Origin: an uncultured Candidatus Saccharibacteria bacterium
GTDB lineage: Bacteria; Patescibacteriota; Saccharimonadia; Saccharimonadales; Saccharimonadaceae
NCBI GenBank assembly: GCA_938043965.1
Contig: CALIQQ010000011.1
Location: 1 to 59,847, forward strand
Direction: 5' to 3'
DNA length: 59,847 nt
Shown here: positions 1-7,013 of the stretch, piece by piece
Numbering within the stretch: position 1 is the stretch's first letter
Layout of the letters: each line of letters starts with the position of its first letter
Notes under the pieces: model-generated
Seen by the model: the letters and a program-made list of their open reading frames with translations, nothing else
Told to the model about the DNA's origin: nothing
The model's database searches: none
Made by a program: the position numbers and the translations under genes

Positions 1-2
1 TA

Positions 3-1793
3 AACACCGTTCCAATATATATATATATATATATATATAATTCAATAGCCTTCCTGTCTTTTCTCGTCCTCACTTTCTTTGCGGTTAAACTACTTGCTCC
101 ATCCATTAGTACCAATGCCAACACCAAGACAGAAACCCAGAATGTTGGTCCTTATACAATGTCTTTATCTAACGAAGACATCGTCTCAATCGATATCACC
201 CCTACCCAAACTCAGTCTATTTATGCTAAAGACACTAATATAGTCGCTAAGAATACTTGTGAGGCTGGAGCTAGTATCTCCATTAGTACTAACTCTAATA
301 CTTCTAATAAGTTGACTAGAATGTCTGTAAATGGCGATACCCTACCTAAAGACATTCTAGCTACCACTACCCCTACCTTGGACAATAACTCTTGGGGCTA
401 TCAGCTAAATAATTCTAGTAACTATCTAGCCGTACCAAAACAAGGAGAAGCAGTTGCAAACATCTACGATGCTACTTCTTCCCAAGCTACCGATCTCACT
501 ATTCCCATTAAGTTTGCGGTAAAGACAGACGACACTATTCCTTCTGGCGCCTACACTAATGATCTTCTATACACCATGACCCCAAAACCAGGTTGCCTTG
601 GTTATGGCATCACTTGGGATTTTAATAAAGGTATTAAAAAGCCAAACACAATCTATCCAATCTCCAAGAACTGGAATGAAACCATTAACCTAAACGAACT
701 AATTCCAGAAAGAGATGGCTATACTTTTATGGGTTGGAAAGAAGGTACTAATACCTATACAGGAACAGTAGATATTAACCCAACTAACAAGAAGAACATT
801 ACCATGAAAGCTGAATGGATTTTAATTAACTACGCTAAAGACTTTAACTATACTGGCAATGAACAAACCCTAGTTATGCCTTATGCTGGCTACTATAAGC
901 TAGAAGTTTGGGGTGCGCAAGGTGGAGGTGGAGAGGTAGTGTCTGGCGGAGGCTACACTAAGACTGCTGGACGAGGTGGCTATGGTGCTTATGCAGTTGG
1001 ATTATCTAGACTAACTAAAAACTCCAATCTTTACATTAACGTAGGTGGACAAGGTAAGATGTGTAAACTAACTGGCGGAGCCTGCGTGGGGTCAGGTGGT
1101 TATAATGGTGGTGGATATGCTTGGTCTGATACGCTTGCAAATCGTGGGCAAGAAGTTTCTGGCGGCGGAGGCTCAACACATATCGCAGTAGCTACAGGTT
1201 TATTAGCTAATCTTTCTGGAAATAAATCTTCTGTGTTGATTGTTAGCGCTGGCGGCGGCGGAGGAGGAGAAATCACGTGGGTGGAAAGAGACGGAAGGGG
1301 AATTGGTGGCGACGGTGGAGGAATAGTTGGAGTGCATGGCTACGATGCTTCTCAATTTCCTACTAACGGTATTAGGAGGGGTGCAACATGGAGTGGGTTG
1401 GGCGCCAGCCAAACAAGTGGAGGTTTAAATGGAGGAGGAGACGGTAGTGTTTCGCTGACCAATGTTGGCAGTGGATGGTTTGGTCATGGCGGGGAGCATA
1501 CTCCTGCAATTCAGTGTTGTGGTAACAGCGGTGGCGGCGGAGGCTGGTATGGTGGTGGACCAGCGTTACGTGGACATGGCGGCGCCGGTGGCGGCTCAAG
1601 CTACATTGGCTCTTCTGATCTAGTTTCTGGTGCTGGCGTAACGAAGCATATGACCTGTTTTGAGTGTACGACTTCGTCTGATAATAATGCAAGAACAAAT
1701 TCAAACTCTAATGTTTCCGGAACTGCTATAGCGGATTATGCTAAGACTGGCAATGGCTACGCAAAGATCACTTATCTTGGAGATAGCATTTAG
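3..1793 (+). CDS. Secreted glycine-rich surface protein (5' end outside window)
   Basis: Large secreted protein, probably surface-exposed. The open frame extends from the window edge through the AT repeat into a hydrophobic signal segment (about nt 42-101, reading AFLSFLVLTFFAVKLL), so the first visible ATG at 159 is internal and the true start lies upstream. Domains in order: a beta-rich N-terminal region, an InlB B-repeat/Flg_new-like segment (GYTFMGWKEG, nt about 715-820), then about 300 residues very rich in Gly resembling bacterial glycine-rich surface domains, ending at TAG 1791-1793. A second secreted protein begins at 59745. Function is inferred as adhesion or host contact; no enzyme motif is seen. 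Confidence 0.8.
   Translation, partial: NTVPIYIYIYIYNSIAFLSFLVLTFFAVKLLAPSISTNANTKTETQNVGPYTMSLSNEDIVSIDITPTQTQSIYAKDTNIVAKNTCEAGASISISTNSNTSNKLTRMSVNGDTLPKDILATTTPTLDNNSWGYQLNNSSNYLAVPKQGEAVANIYDATSSQATDLTIPIKFAVKTDDTIPSGAYTNDLLYTMTPKPGCLGYGITWDFNKGIKKPNTIYPISKNWNETINLNELIPERDGYTFMGWKEGTNTYTGTVDINPTNKKNITMKAEWILINYAKDFNYTGNEQTLVMPYAGYYKLEVWGAQGGGGEVVSGGGYTKTAGRGGYGAYAVGLSRLTKNSNLYINVGGQGKMCKLTGGACVGSGGYNGGGYAWSDTLANRGQEVSGGGGSTHIAVATGLLANLSGNKSSVLIVSAGGGGGGEITWVERDGRGIGGDGGGIVGVHGYDASQFPTNGIRRGATWSGLGASQTSGGLNGGGDGSVSLTNVGSGWFGHGGEHTPAIQCCGNSGGGGGWYGGGPALRGHGGAGGGSSYIGSSDLVSGAGVTKHMTCFECTTSSDNNARTNSNSNVSGTAIADYAKTGNGYAKITYLGDSI
15..38. repeat. (AT)12 dinucleotide microsatellite in the 5' part of a surface-protein gene
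   Basis: Twelve perfect AT units (24 nt) lie just before the sequence coding for the hydrophobic core of a signal peptide. In the frame of the downstream protein they read as alternating Ile-Tyr codons, and the frame is open from the window edge. Gain or loss of one 2-bp unit would shift the frame, which is how contingency loci switch. No in-frame ATG, GTG or TTG lies between the repeat and the signal peptide core. Confidence 0.9.
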
Positions 1794-1849
1794 TGTGTTT
1801 TATTATAAGGATGTGGTAATATCAGTTGTTACTAGATTATAAAATATGC

Positions 1850-1855
1850 TAGAAT
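1850..1855 (+). promoter_or_regulatory. Extended -10 promoter, leaderless start
   Basis: TGC followed by TAGAAT, six nt before the ATG at 1862. Transcription should start at or next to the start codon, so the mRNA has no ribosome-binding site. Confidence 0.55.
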
Positions 1856-1861
1856 ATCTTT

Positions 1862-2200
1862 ATGATAGACGATAGAATGGTCGATATGGTCTTTAAAGAA
1901 GGTTTTTTAATTGCTAAAAAAATTCAGGAAACTGACGATATTTCTAGCTCAGGCCCGCTTTTAATTGAAATTGAGAAATATTGTGATTTTGTAAATGAAA
2001 ACTTTGGCGTAGTAGACGATTTTAGTGAAAATAAAAAATACTGCGATATAGATTTCTATATTCATATGGCGATAAAAGAAAAAGAAGAACACTTAGAATA
2101 TTATAAAAAGCATAGAGATATCACTAGTAATGGAATTTTAGATTTTCTAGACTATTTAAATTCCAAGGAATGGCTAAAAACAAAAAACGCTCAGATATAA
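1862..2200 (+). CDS. Hypothetical protein, 112 aa
   Basis: Small acidic and lysine-rich cytoplasmic protein with no membrane segment or family I recognise. It is probably mostly helical. A -10 element ends six nt before the ATG, supporting this start and a leaderless message. It heads a block of small genes in mixed orientation between a surface protein and a coiled-coil protein. A role as an immunity or accessory protein is only suggested by that setting. Confidence 0.6.
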   Translation: MIDDRMVDMVFKEGFLIAKKIQETDDISSSGPLLIEIEKYCDFVNENFGVVDDFSENKKYCDIDFYIHMAIKEKEEHLEYYKKHRDITSNGILDFLDYLNSKEWLKTKNAQI

Positions 2201-2249
2201 AATTCTGAACGCTGTTTGATATTAACTTTATATCACAAAATCGTCATTC

Positions 2250-2627
2250 TTATATTTTTAATTCATCTACGGCGAACAGCATACATATATCGCCGGTACT
2301 AGCTTTAGTCCAATAATGATTATCGTCAATATATCCGTCGGCTTTTTTCTTGGCGTCTTTTTTGTAGGAAAAGATTTTTATCGCACGGAACGATACTTTG
2401 CTATATGGATATCCGTCGTCAAAAGCGAAATCATGCGGTATATCTAAATCTTCGTAGCCACCAAGATAATCTGCTGCATAAAGAATATAATTGACGCCAC
2501 CTTTGTCTGAAAAAATATAAATCATCGAATCAGGCGTAACCCATTTTGACGTATTGTAAAAAACATCATTGATGCCGTAAGAATCGAGAATTTCTGCTAA
2601 TTCGTGCTGATCAACTTTTTCCATCAT
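2250..2627 (-). CDS. Hypothetical protein, paralogue of the gene at 3167-3535
   Basis: A 125-aa cytoplasmic protein (or 124 aa from the second of two adjacent ATGs). It aligns along its length with the 122-aa product at 3167-3535: similar N-terminus (MEKV/MEKI), a shared AADYL core, FRAIK, YIDD, and the conserved C-terminal motif TKASTGDxCML. The family is unknown to me. Two diverged copies and a shorter relative within 1.6 kb indicate repeated local duplication, as seen for immunity genes or small regulators. Confidence 0.7.
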   Translation of the reverse strand: MMEKVDQHELAEILDSYGINDVFYNTSKWVTPDSMIYIFSDKGGVNYILYAADYLGGYEDLDIPHDFAFDDGYPYSKVSFRAIKIFSYKKDAKKKADGYIDDNHYWTKASTGDICMLFAVDELKI

Positions 2628-2650
2628 AATTTCAGTATAGCATAAATAAT

Positions 2651-2678
2651 AAAGGGCTATAAAATAGCCCTTTATTAA
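2651..2678. terminator. Bidirectional hairpin terminator
   Basis: AAAGGGCTA, a short AT loop, then TAGCCCTTT. It lies between two divergently read small genes, upstream of both, so it more likely ends read-through from other units. Confidence 0.55.
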
Positions 2679-2733
2679 AGTTTGTGTGATGCGGCTCGGT
2701 CTTTTAATGACCCCATGTTATAATAAAATTATC

Positions 2734-3081
2734 ATGGATAATACCGAAAAGATGGACAATAAAAAAATAATGGAAATTGTCTCAAAATTTGAAATGCCCG
2801 ATGGAGATTATATTCTTGTTCGTGAACGTGACGAATTTGGTGAGGGTGAATTTTATTGGGTCATTGAAAATATTAGCAATCACTCTAAATTTTTACTAGT
2901 CTGTACTTACTGGCATCCGGGGGTCGAACAAGAAATAGAATTTTATCAAAAGAACGGGTTTGATATTCAAAAACCAATCCTGCGAAAATACGATACCCTA
3001 GAAGTAAGGGAAGATAAAAATAATCCTACTAGAAGGTATCTTTTTTATGATTTATATGCGTTGTTTGAAATAAGGTATTGA
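2734..3081 (+). CDS. Hypothetical protein, 115 aa
   Basis: Small acidic cytoplasmic protein ending in YLFYDLYALFEIRY. I chose ATG 2734 rather than the in-frame ATG at 2686 because an extended -10 (TGT-TATAAT, 2719-2724) lies nine nt before 2734, and the upstream ATG would precede the promoter. The last codons of this gene recur at about 3936-3972 as an orphan fragment, so a second copy once existed nearby. Family not recognised. Confidence 0.65.
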   Translation: MDNTEKMDNKKIMEIVSKFEMPDGDYILVRERDEFGEGEFYWVIENISNHSKFLLVCTYWHPGVEQEIEFYQKNGFDIQKPILRKYDTLEVREDKNNPTRRYLFYDLYALFEIRY

Positions 3082-3101
3082 GAATTTTAGAAAATTCTCA
3101 T
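3082..3101 (+). terminator. Hairpin at the 3' end of the preceding gene
   Basis: Perfect inverted repeat GAGAATTTT-ag-AAAATTCTC directly after the stop codon. There is no strong U-run, so it may stabilise the 3' end more than terminate. Confidence 0.4.
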
Positions 3102-3166
3102 CTATAATTTTAGTTAACAAAGTTTGCAAAGATTACTAATATAAAGTATTTAGTGTAAACATTTAA

Positions 3167-3535
3167 TTATTTTAATTCTAAATCATCGATAATGTATAAC
3201 ATGCAAACATCACCTGTGCTAGCCTTTGTCCGATGTCTTTCGTCGTCGATATATTCAACGGCTTTTTTAGGTGCATTTTCAACATACGAAAGCTGTTTTA
3301 TTGCTCTAAATTTTACGACAGCATTAGAATAATAACTATATTCAAAATAATATGGCATTTTTTCATCGTCGGATAAATAGTCTGCTGCGACAAGGCAATA
3401 TTGTATATTTTCTTCATCATGAAAAACATATATAGCGGTGTCTGGCTCTACCTGTCTGAAGAAATCAAAAATCAAATTATATAATCCATAAGATTTTAAT
3501 ATTTCAACTAATTCAGGTTTACTAATTTTTTCCAT
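3167..3535 (-). CDS. Hypothetical protein, paralogue of the gene at 2250-2627
   Basis: A 122-aa paralogue of the 125-aa product to its left, sharing AADYL, FRAIK, YIDD and TKASTGDVCML. It follows the gene at 3542-3841 by six nt, so the two form a leftward operon. No known domain or membrane segment. Confidence 0.7.
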   Translation of the reverse strand: MEKISKPELVEILKSYGLYNLIFDFFRQVEPDTAIYVFHDEENIQYCLVAADYLSDDEKMPYYFEYSYYSNAVVKFRAIKQLSYVENAPKKAVEYIDDERHRTKASTGDVCMLYIIDDLELK

Positions 3536-3541
3536 GGTATA

Positions 3542-3841
3542 CTATTTCATCTCGAATAATGCGAACTTATCCCCATCCACTTCAATTACATAATCGCCAT
3601 TCTTGGCACAAATCCATTTATCTATCTCGATATTAAAATTATTTTTTAATCCATTCTTCTCGTGCTCTAGTTCTGACATATAATCTCTTGACCAAATCCC
3701 GTATTTATTTTTAAATTCATCTTTGAAAAAGTATAGTTCTTCGTCAGGGCCAGCATCAATTTTATAGTCATAAACTAGTTTCGGAGATTCAAAAAGATTT
3801 AAGATTTCTTCTATTGCTTCTTTTGTTTTAGAGATAATCAT
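3542..3841 (-). CDS. Hypothetical protein, 99 aa, distant relative of its neighbours
   Basis: First gene of a leftward pair. It has the same layout as the 122/125-aa paralogues (a PDEELYFFKDE strand followed by a RDYM segment and an ALFE C-terminus) but is shorter, so it is probably a distant relative. An extended -10 (TGA-TATAAT on the minus strand, about 3852-3857) lies about 10 nt before the ATG, giving a near-leaderless message. Function unknown. Confidence 0.6.
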   Translation of the reverse strand: MIISKTKEAIEEILNLFESPKLVYDYKIDAGPDEELYFFKDEFKNKYGIWSRDYMSELEHEKNGLKNNFNIEIDKWICAKNGDYVIEVDGDKFALFEMK

Positions 3842-3875
3842 AATTACAATATATTATATCATTTTTTAGTGAAAA

Positions 3876-3897
3876 GACCAGTCAAAATTGACTGGTC
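3876..3897. terminator. Hairpin GACCAGTCA/TGACTGGTC
   Basis: Nine-bp perfect stem with an AAAT loop in the gap upstream of the leftward pair. Probably blocks read-through. Confidence 0.45.
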
Positions 3898-3935
3898 TCA
3901 ATTTACTTAGAAAGATTAAATCTTTGTATGTGGAT

Positions 3936-3972
3936 CTTTTTTATGATTTATATGCGTTGTTTGAAATAAAAA
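3936..3972 (+). pseudogene. Orphan 3' fragment of a copy of the 2734-3081 gene
   Basis: About 35 nt nearly identical to the last codons and stop of the gene at 2734-3081 (encoding LFYDLYALFEI and then ending). No open frame precedes it. It is the remnant of a duplicated and deleted paralogue. Confidence 0.65.
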
Positions 3973-3979
3973 ATTAAAA

Positions 3980-4008
3980 AAGACGGGATAAAAATCCCGT
4001 CTTGGTGT
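3980..4008 (-). terminator. Intrinsic terminator of the coiled-coil gene
   Basis: AAGACGGGA/TCCCGTCTT stem followed on the minus strand by a run of T, just beyond the stop codon at 4015. Confidence 0.75.
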
Positions 4009-4014
4009 AAAGAT

Positions 4015-4989
4015 TTATCGCTTCTTTTTTGGTTCATTAATACCTGGACATCTTTCATGATCAATTACGTCAATATTGCCGTCCATGTCACGATGGAATA
4101 CTATATCTCCAGTTGAATTTTCAACTATCATGTGCCCATGGCCATCACCTTTGATATTTCCTTTGCTTCCGCCATAAAGAATGTCAGTAAAATGATCAGG
4201 GTCTTTTTTATTTGCATAACCTTTTGCAGCCTGTCTCCATAATCTAAAACTCCAGCTCCCGTCTTCATTATCTACATAATTCTGCTTCCCATGTTCGGTA
4301 AAAGCTTTACGATCGTAGGTCTTGTTACCAAACTGGTCAAGCGCAGTATGTCCATGTCCGTAGCCATCACCGGAGCCAACTCCGCCGTGATAAACCTGAA
4401 TAGTTCCATCTGATTTCTTAACAATTTTAGCATCACTACGCTCAAATAATGAGACCCCAGCTTTATCCAGAGTTTCTTCGCGTTCGCGCTTATTATTTGT
4501 TTTTATCTCATCTAGCTTTCGCTGAAACTGCTCCTTCAGCTTTCGATGTTCTGCTTCGGCACGGTGAAACTCAAGCTTAAATTGATCGCGCTCAGCTTTT
4601 AGCCGTTTAAAACCAGCCTGAAAAGCCTCATGCCTATTTTTAGCATCGTCAAAAGTCTCTTTCGCTCTATGAAATGCTGAAGAATTAGTTTTATTAGCTC
4701 TCATCTCAGCATTTTGTTTTGCTGCTTTTACTTCTCTGCATAATTCACTAATCTGGTAATTAAGCTGATCACGCAGATTTTTGTGTGAATGTCCTTGTTC
4801 GGACCAATATGGCGCTTCGGATTTATCGCCATATTGATAACAGCTACTAGCCTGATCGAAACAGCGAATCATCTCTCGATGTTCATAATCCGCCTCGCTT
4901 CTTAGGCCCTCAATCTTCGCAGTATTATAGTCCCGAATACGTCCGTACTCATCCCATACTGCGCGATAGTTATTGTTATCGTTCTGCAT
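4015..4989 (-). CDS. Coiled-coil protein with His/Gly-rich C-terminal domain (main part of a split gene)
   Basis: A 324-aa reading frame. Residues about 1-185 are highly charged and predicted to form long helices or coiled coil; the stretch around 40-80 (GDKSEAPYWSEQGHSHKN) resembles DUF1771-type helices. The C-terminal 130 residues are globular, with repeated GHGH/DGHGHM motifs. The 89-aa frame at 4902-5171 supplies the natural N-terminus, and the two overlap by 88 nt in a -1 relation. A TGA lies six nt before this ATG in the same frame. The ATG may be a secondary start, or one lost base may have split a gene of about 387 codons. Confidence 0.6.
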   Translation of the reverse strand: MQNDNNNYRAVWDEYGRIRDYNTAKIEGLRSEADYEHREMIRCFDQASSCYQYGDKSEAPYWSEQGHSHKNLRDQLNYQISELCREVKAAKQNAEMRANKTNSSAFHRAKETFDDAKNRHEAFQAGFKRLKAERDQFKLEFHRAEAEHRKLKEQFQRKLDEIKTNNKREREETLDKAGVSLFERSDAKIVKKSDGTIQVYHGGVGSGDGYGHGHTALDQFGNKTYDRKAFTEHGKQNYVDNEDGSWSFRLWRQAAKGYANKKDPDHFTDILYGGSKGNIKGDGHGHMIVENSTGDIVFHRDMDGNIDVIDHERCPGINEPKKKR

Positions 4990-5171
4990 CGCTCATACTC
5001 GCGATTCATTACATCTCTTGCTGAAACGCGCTCATTCCATGCAGATTGCATTGCATCATGGAGCTCACTGCAGCGAGTTTTCGCCTCGTCATATTTCTTC
5101 CACGCATTTTGCTTGAGCGAGAAGGCCTCCTGCTCCCTTGTTTTTAAAGCGTCTAAATCCTGGTTTCTCAT
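4902..5171 (-). CDS. N-terminal part of the split coiled-coil protein
   Basis: An 89-aa frame whose first about 60 residues are charged and helical (ending NREYERC) and would continue smoothly into the 324-aa product if one base were restored near 4990. After the overlap point the residues become low-complexity (TITITIAQ) and look non-native. A minus-strand extended -10 (TGT-TATAAT, 5229-5234) and a short GC hairpin with a T-run at about 5183-5212 precede it. Could be a sequencing error, a true frameshift or a programmed one. Confidence 0.55.
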   Translation of the reverse strand: MRNQDLDALKTREQEAFSLKQNAWKKYDEAKTRCSELHDAMQSAWNERVSARDVMNREYERCRTITITIAQYGMSTDVFGTIILRRLRA

Positions 5172-5339
5172 ACATAGTCACCAACCTTTCTCAAAAAGTA
5201 CCAGCCCGCTATAGGCTCGTCTTTATATATTATAACATATTTTTAAGTTTTGTATATAGTAAGCTTTAATTATTCTCATTAATTTATAGAGCTAATATAA
5301 AAATATGATTTTTGGTCTTGAAAACTTTATATAATTTGC

Positions 5340-5345
5340 TATAAT
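5340..5345 (+). promoter_or_regulatory. Promoter of tRNA-Gly
   Basis: Extended -10 TGC-TATAAT with a fair -35 TTGAAA at 5318-5323 (16-bp spacer), ending nine nt before the tRNA. Confidence 0.7.
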
Positions 5346-5354
5346 ATGAGTATT

Positions 5355-5431
5355 GCGAGCGTAGCTCAGTTGTTTAGAGCGCTTCCTTGCCAAGGAAGAG
5401 GTCGAGAGTTAGAGTCTCTTCGCTCGCACCA
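5355..5431 (+). tRNA. tRNA-Gly(GCC), prophage target site
   Basis: Cloverleaf of 77 nt with encoded CCA. Acceptor GCGAGCG/CGCTCGC, D stem GCTC/GAGC, anticodon stem CTTCC/GGAAG with loop TTGCCAA (anticodon GCC), T stem GAGAG/CTCTT. The D loop has G18-U19 instead of GG, and the T loop has A56 instead of C56, so the usual G19-C56 elbow pair is replaced by U19-A56. The prophage is inserted from the anticodon arm onward; the copy from nt 5379 to the 3' end is repeated at 38741. Confidence 0.95.
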
Positions 5432-5446
5432 TAGATGTAATCGAGC

Positions 5447-5470
5447 CACCCATACACCCTAATATGGGTG
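5447..5470 (+). other. Hairpin CACCCATA/TATGGGTG
   Basis: Eight-bp perfect stem just after the tRNA and before its terminator; also in the right repeat at 38809-38832. May guide 3' processing. Confidence 0.5.
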
Positions 5471-5481
5471 ATTTTATATAT

Positions 5482-5511
5482 AAACCAGAGTGTTTCCACT
5501 CTGGTTTTTTC
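5482..5511 (+). terminator. Terminator of tRNA-Gly
   Basis: AAACCAGAGTG-tttc-CACTCTGGTTT followed by a T-run. A second copy at 38844-38873 lies in the right repeat. Confidence 0.9.
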
Positions 5512-5624
5512 TTTTGTTGGGGAATTAAAAATGCACAAATTTTTAACTCTCCATAGAACAAAAAACAGCTATGGACTTTGCTCAGTTTTAGACACTTAAC
5601 AATTCGGAATATCAAAACTAAAAC

Positions 5625-5758
5625 AACTTCGGGTAAGTTTGGGGCTGTTAAAATCTTCGGACGAGCAGGTCAGATTTCGTAGTACATCTCAGTAAATACT
5701 TTTTTCAAAGTGCGTTTAAAAACTCTTTTTTCTAACAGTCTCAAACCTACCTGAAGTT
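5625..5758 (+). ncRNA. Candidate structured RNA: 26-bp imperfect stem within the repeat
   Basis: Arms 5625-5650 and 5733-5758 pair over 26 positions with one A-C mismatch and three G-U wobbles, enclosing about 82 nt. The wobbles keep pairing in RNA but not in DNA, which favours an RNA function. The same element is at 38987-39120. It lies just upstream of the first early gene at 5789, so it could be a leader of the early operon. No promoter or known RNA family is recognised. Confidence 0.45.
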
Positions 5759-5788
5759 AATAAGAAAAATAAGAAAAAAGGAGAAGAA

Positions 5789-5860
5789 ATGAGAATAGAA
5801 ATTAAACAACTAGGTATTCCTAAAATCGTAAGAGTAAAAATTATCAAGGAATTCAAATGA
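5789..5860 (+). CDS. Small ORF, 23 aa
   Basis: Encodes MRIEIKQLGIPKIVRVKIIK plus EFK. It has a GGAG ribosome site seven nt upstream and an ATGA overlap with the next gene. The start MRIE recurs in the 52-aa product at 6091. It may be a leader peptide or the first small early protein. Confidence 0.5.
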   Translation: MRIEIKQLGIPKIVRVKIIKEFK

Positions 5861-6075
5861 GAAGAATACCAACACAAACATTAAGAACTAATAAAACTAA
5901 TAAAAACCGTAGCATAGCCGTAGCAATTCTAGTTGCAATCGGACTTGTCGCTCTCGTGATTAAGATAGAGGACAGCCGCACTGCTAATCGTATTGCCTAC
6001 GCTAAAGCCAATAACTGCACATGGCACTATACTGGCACCATCTACGGAGACGACAGAGATTCTGTCTGTAAATAA
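5857..6075 (+). CDS. Small single-span membrane protein, 72 aa
   Basis: A basic N-terminus (about 25 residues rich in Arg, Lys, Asn, Thr), one membrane segment (IAVAILVAIGLVALVI, about 28-43) and a short C-terminal tail with two Cys (NNCTW, SVCK). The start overlaps the stop of the preceding small ORF. Phage early membrane protein of unknown function. Confidence 0.6.
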   Translation: MRRIPTQTLRTNKTNKNRSIAVAILVAIGLVALVIKIEDSRTANRIAYAKANNCTWHYTGTIYGDDRDSVCK

Positions 6076-6090
6076 GGGAGAGAAAAAGAA

Positions 6091-6249
6091 ATGAGAATAG
6101 AAGTTAAAGATTTAAATCGCATAGAAAACCAAGGCAATATCGTTAATAAGCTCTGCGAGCTGGACACTAGAACATTTAATGCAGTTTTTAGAGCTAGTTT
6201 GAAGATCAGAAAAGCCAATAAAATCCTTGAACGAAATGGAGCGCTCTAA
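6091..6249 (+). CDS. Small ORF, 52 aa
   Basis: Starts MRIEVKDLNR after a GGGAG ribosome site. Its stop overlaps the next start (TAATG), so it is coupled to the exonuclease gene. Lysine/arginine-rich second half. Its N-terminus resembles the 23-aa ORF at 5789. Function unknown. Confidence 0.55.
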   Translation: MRIEVKDLNRIENQGNIVNKLCELDTRTFNAVFRASLKIRKANKILERNGAL

Positions 6250-7013
6250 TGTCAGACGAAGAATACTATAAACGCCCTGAATGGTCTTACTCACAGATGA
6301 AGGCCATCATCACAGACGGCATAGACTACGCCGTAGCTACAAAAAGAGGGTTACTGCCTCAGCCAGCAGGCAAGGCTATAGACATCGGTCAATTAGCTCA
6401 CGAGGAGCTACTTAAACAGGGCGGTTCAAACGAATTTGTAGTTAACCCATACCAAAATTTCCTAACGAAAGAAGCAAGGGCTTGGAAAGCAGAACAGACC
6501 CTACCAATCATCAACGAAAAAGATTTTGAACAGTTAAACAGTATCTGTGAAGCAGTAAAAACCCACCCACTCTATTCAGTCTTGCTTTGTGGAGACGGTA
6601 TCGAAAACGAAAAACCACTCTTCGCTAAAGTAAACGGCGTAGATATTCGAGGTAAAGCGGACTCAATTCGAAAGTTAGATAATGACGGTTACGTTATTTG
6701 CGACCTTAAAACAACGGCGCAGTTTTCAGAATGGAAGTACAAGGCCTATAGAATGTGCTACGACTTACAAGCTGCGAACTATACAGCCCTTACCGGTAAT
6801 CCTAACCTTACTAAGTTCTACTTCTTTATTGTAGAGACCGTAGCTCCATACCGTACGGCAGTTATGATCGCTGGTATGAACTTTCTAGAAAGCGGAGAAA
6901 GAAAACTCGTTAAATGTATTGAAGATATTAAAACCTTCGGCGACCGAGAAATTGATTGGCATAATAACAAAACATTAAATGACGTCGAAGAACTAGGAGA
7001 TTTTAGCTTATGA
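6249..7013 (+). CDS. RecE-like exonuclease (PD-(D/E)XK, DUF3799 family)
   Basis: A 254-aa putative phage exonuclease that resects double-strand ends to give 3' single strands for the annealing protein encoded next. Visible features: an N-terminal YSQMKAI segment typical of these nucleases, GQLAHEELL, the central VNGVDIRGKADSI and VICDLKTTAQFSEW giving the D and D-x-K active-site residues, and a following QAANYTAL helix (QxxxY motif). The gene overlaps recT by four nt (ATGA), the standard recET pairing. The product likely serves phage recombination and concatemer formation. Confidence 0.88.
   Translation: MSDEEYYKRPEWSYSQMKAIITDGIDYAVATKRGLLPQPAGKAIDIGQLAHEELLKQGGSNEFVVNPYQNFLTKEARAWKAEQTLPIINEKDFEQLNSICEAVKTHPLYSVLLCGDGIENEKPLFAKVNGVDIRGKADSIRKLDNDGYVICDLKTTAQFSEWKYKAYRMCYDLQAANYTALTGNPNLTKFYFFIVETVAPYRTAVMIAGMNFLESGERKLVKCIEDIKTFGDREIDWHNNKTLNDVEELGDFSL

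Larger units (their letters stand above)
5379..5770 (+). repeat. attL: left copy of the 392-bp direct repeat
   Basis: Identical base for base to 38741-39132. It starts at GCGCTTCCTTGCC in the anticodon arm of tRNA-Gly, restores the tRNA 3' half, and continues about 340 bp beyond it through a terminator and a long imperfect inverted repeat. Normal tRNA att cores end near the tRNA 3' end, so the extra identity needs another cause. Confidence 0.95.

Noticed and set aside
1372..1704. Minus-strand ORF of 110 aa inside the glycine-rich gene
   Set aside because: Shadow of a GGN-rich coding strand; composition is low-complexity and it has no ribosome site.
5409..5615. 68-aa minus-strand ORF, repeated at 38771-38977
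   Set aside because: It runs across the tRNA terminator and is duplicated only because the att repeat is. No ribosome site or family.
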